Shown one piece after another: positions 5,199 to 5,601 of a stretch of DNA of 5,601 nucleotides (its first letter is position 1; the number at the start of each line of letters is the position of its first letter). A program made the translations under genes and the position numbers. The notes beneath the pieces are model-generated. The model was not told where the DNA came from. It ran no database searches and saw only the letters and a program-made list of their open reading frames with translations. The stretch comes from Anaerolineae bacterium (GTDB lineage Bacteria > Chloroflexota > Anaerolineae > Aggregatilineales > Aggregatilineaceae), in assembly GCA_016929355.1 (NCBI GenBank), contig JAFGJA010000272.1, positions 1-5,601 of the forward strand, written 5' to 3'.

Positions 5199-5601
5199 TT
5201 ACGCCAAGCCCAATAACTGCTTGAGCGGCTCAATGGGGATCGCGTGCAGCGTGTGCCCCTCGCGCCCGACGGTAGTTTCCGCTTGGCAGAGCGCATTGAG
5301 GATCGCTTCTTCAAGCGCTTCAACTGTGGCGGTGAACAATGCATCTAACGTATCCCCATCATTCAGAAGCGTTTCTGTATGCGCGCTCGGTTGTTGGGGC
5401 GGCGCAGCTAAACGCGGCGTGGTACTGAACGCAATCGCAAAATCGCCACTGCCGGAGGCACACGTACTGCCGAGGCGTCCCAGGGCGAAGGGCGCGCGCC
5501 GCGCCATCCGTGCCAATTGGTGCGGGAGTGCGGGCGCATTGGTCGCAATGACCATCATGATCGATCCGGGCGGCGTGGCAGGGGGATGGGCGAGGAAATA
5601 A
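5199..5601 (-). CDS. P1/DmpA-type aminopeptidase (family S58), C-terminal part only
   Basis: An open minus-strand frame enters from the right edge and stops at TAA 5199-5201; 134 codons are visible. Its segment PGSIMMVIATNAPALPHQLA, followed by ARRAPFALGRLGS and SGSGDFAIAFST, matches the beta-subunit start of DmpA-like N-terminal-nucleophile aminopeptidases. In these the precursor cuts itself between Gly and Ser, and the freed Ser becomes the nucleophile. Here that Ser is codon 5562-5564, leaving a beta chain of 121 residues. The C-terminus is also typical (VEALEEAILNALCQAETTVG, then REGHTLHAIP). The alpha-subunit half lies outside the window. An internal ATG at 5558 would start after the catalytic Ser, so it is not a credible gene start. 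The family removes N-terminal residues from peptides, amides and esters, sometimes D- or beta-amino acids; specificity is not readable here. It is convergent with the isomerase gene, with a structured repeat between them. Confidence 0.9.
   Translation of the reverse strand, partial: YFLAHPPATPPGSIMMVIATNAPALPHQLARMARRAPFALGRLGSTCASGSGDFAIAFSTTPRLAAPPQQPSAHTETLLNDGDTLDALFTATVEALEEAILNALCQAETTVGREGHTLHAIPIEPLKQLLGLA

Noticed and set aside
5149..5601. Plus-strand frame of 150 codons opposite the S58 peptidase
   Set aside because: It begins inside the intergenic inverted repeat and has low-complexity Ser/Ala/Arg composition. The minus strand carries clear DmpA-like motifs.
1..5601. Anti-phage defence system, CRISPR array or toxin-antitoxin pair
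   Set aside because: No nuclease, NTPase, reverse transcriptase, small paired genes or regularly spaced repeats are present. Peptidases and a nucleoside hydrolase with normal family motifs point to metabolism.

Overview
The window is about 5.6 kb of densely coding DNA, roughly 55-60% G+C. It holds six protein genes, two of them cut by the window edges. I found no rRNA, tRNA, CRISPR array, integrase, transposase gene or phage gene. The gene content and the intergenic hairpins with GTAGGGG/CCCCTAC arms suggest a free-living environmental bacterium, most likely Chloroflexota (Anaerolineae-like). That taxonomic guess rests on general resemblance, not on a marker gene.

Left part (1-785, minus strand): a response regulator whose frame continues past the LuxR-type HTH into a histidine-kinase HisKA domain and leaves the window. 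This REC-HTH-HisKA order is unusual. A 107-bp gap separates its start from the next gene; it holds AT-rich DNA and one perfect 8-bp hairpin.

Centre (893-4079, minus strand): a compact three-gene cluster, transcribed in the order nucleoside hydrolase, M42 metallopeptidase A, M42 metallopeptidase B. The first junction is a one-base TGATG overlap. At the second, the Shine-Dalgarno of B overlaps the stop codon of A. The layout implies one transcript with translational coupling, and a nutrient-salvage role (nucleosides and short peptides) is the simplest reading.

Right part: a divergent intergenic region (4080-4333) carries a 108-bp element with 16-bp terminal inverted repeats and a 7-bp flanking direct repeat, which looks like a MITE insertion. 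It sits just upstream of a plus-strand sugar phosphate isomerase/epimerase-like TIM-barrel gene (4334-5116). A second GTAGGGG-armed inverted repeat fills the convergent gap (5132-5186). Facing it is the C-terminal part of a DmpA/P1-type (S58) aminopeptidase, which enters from the right edge.

Three of the six genes are therefore peptidases of two unrelated families, next to one nucleoside hydrolase. Nothing here looks like a defence system. The best candidates for novelty are the kinase-tailed response regulator, the MITE-like element and the divergent M42 pair.
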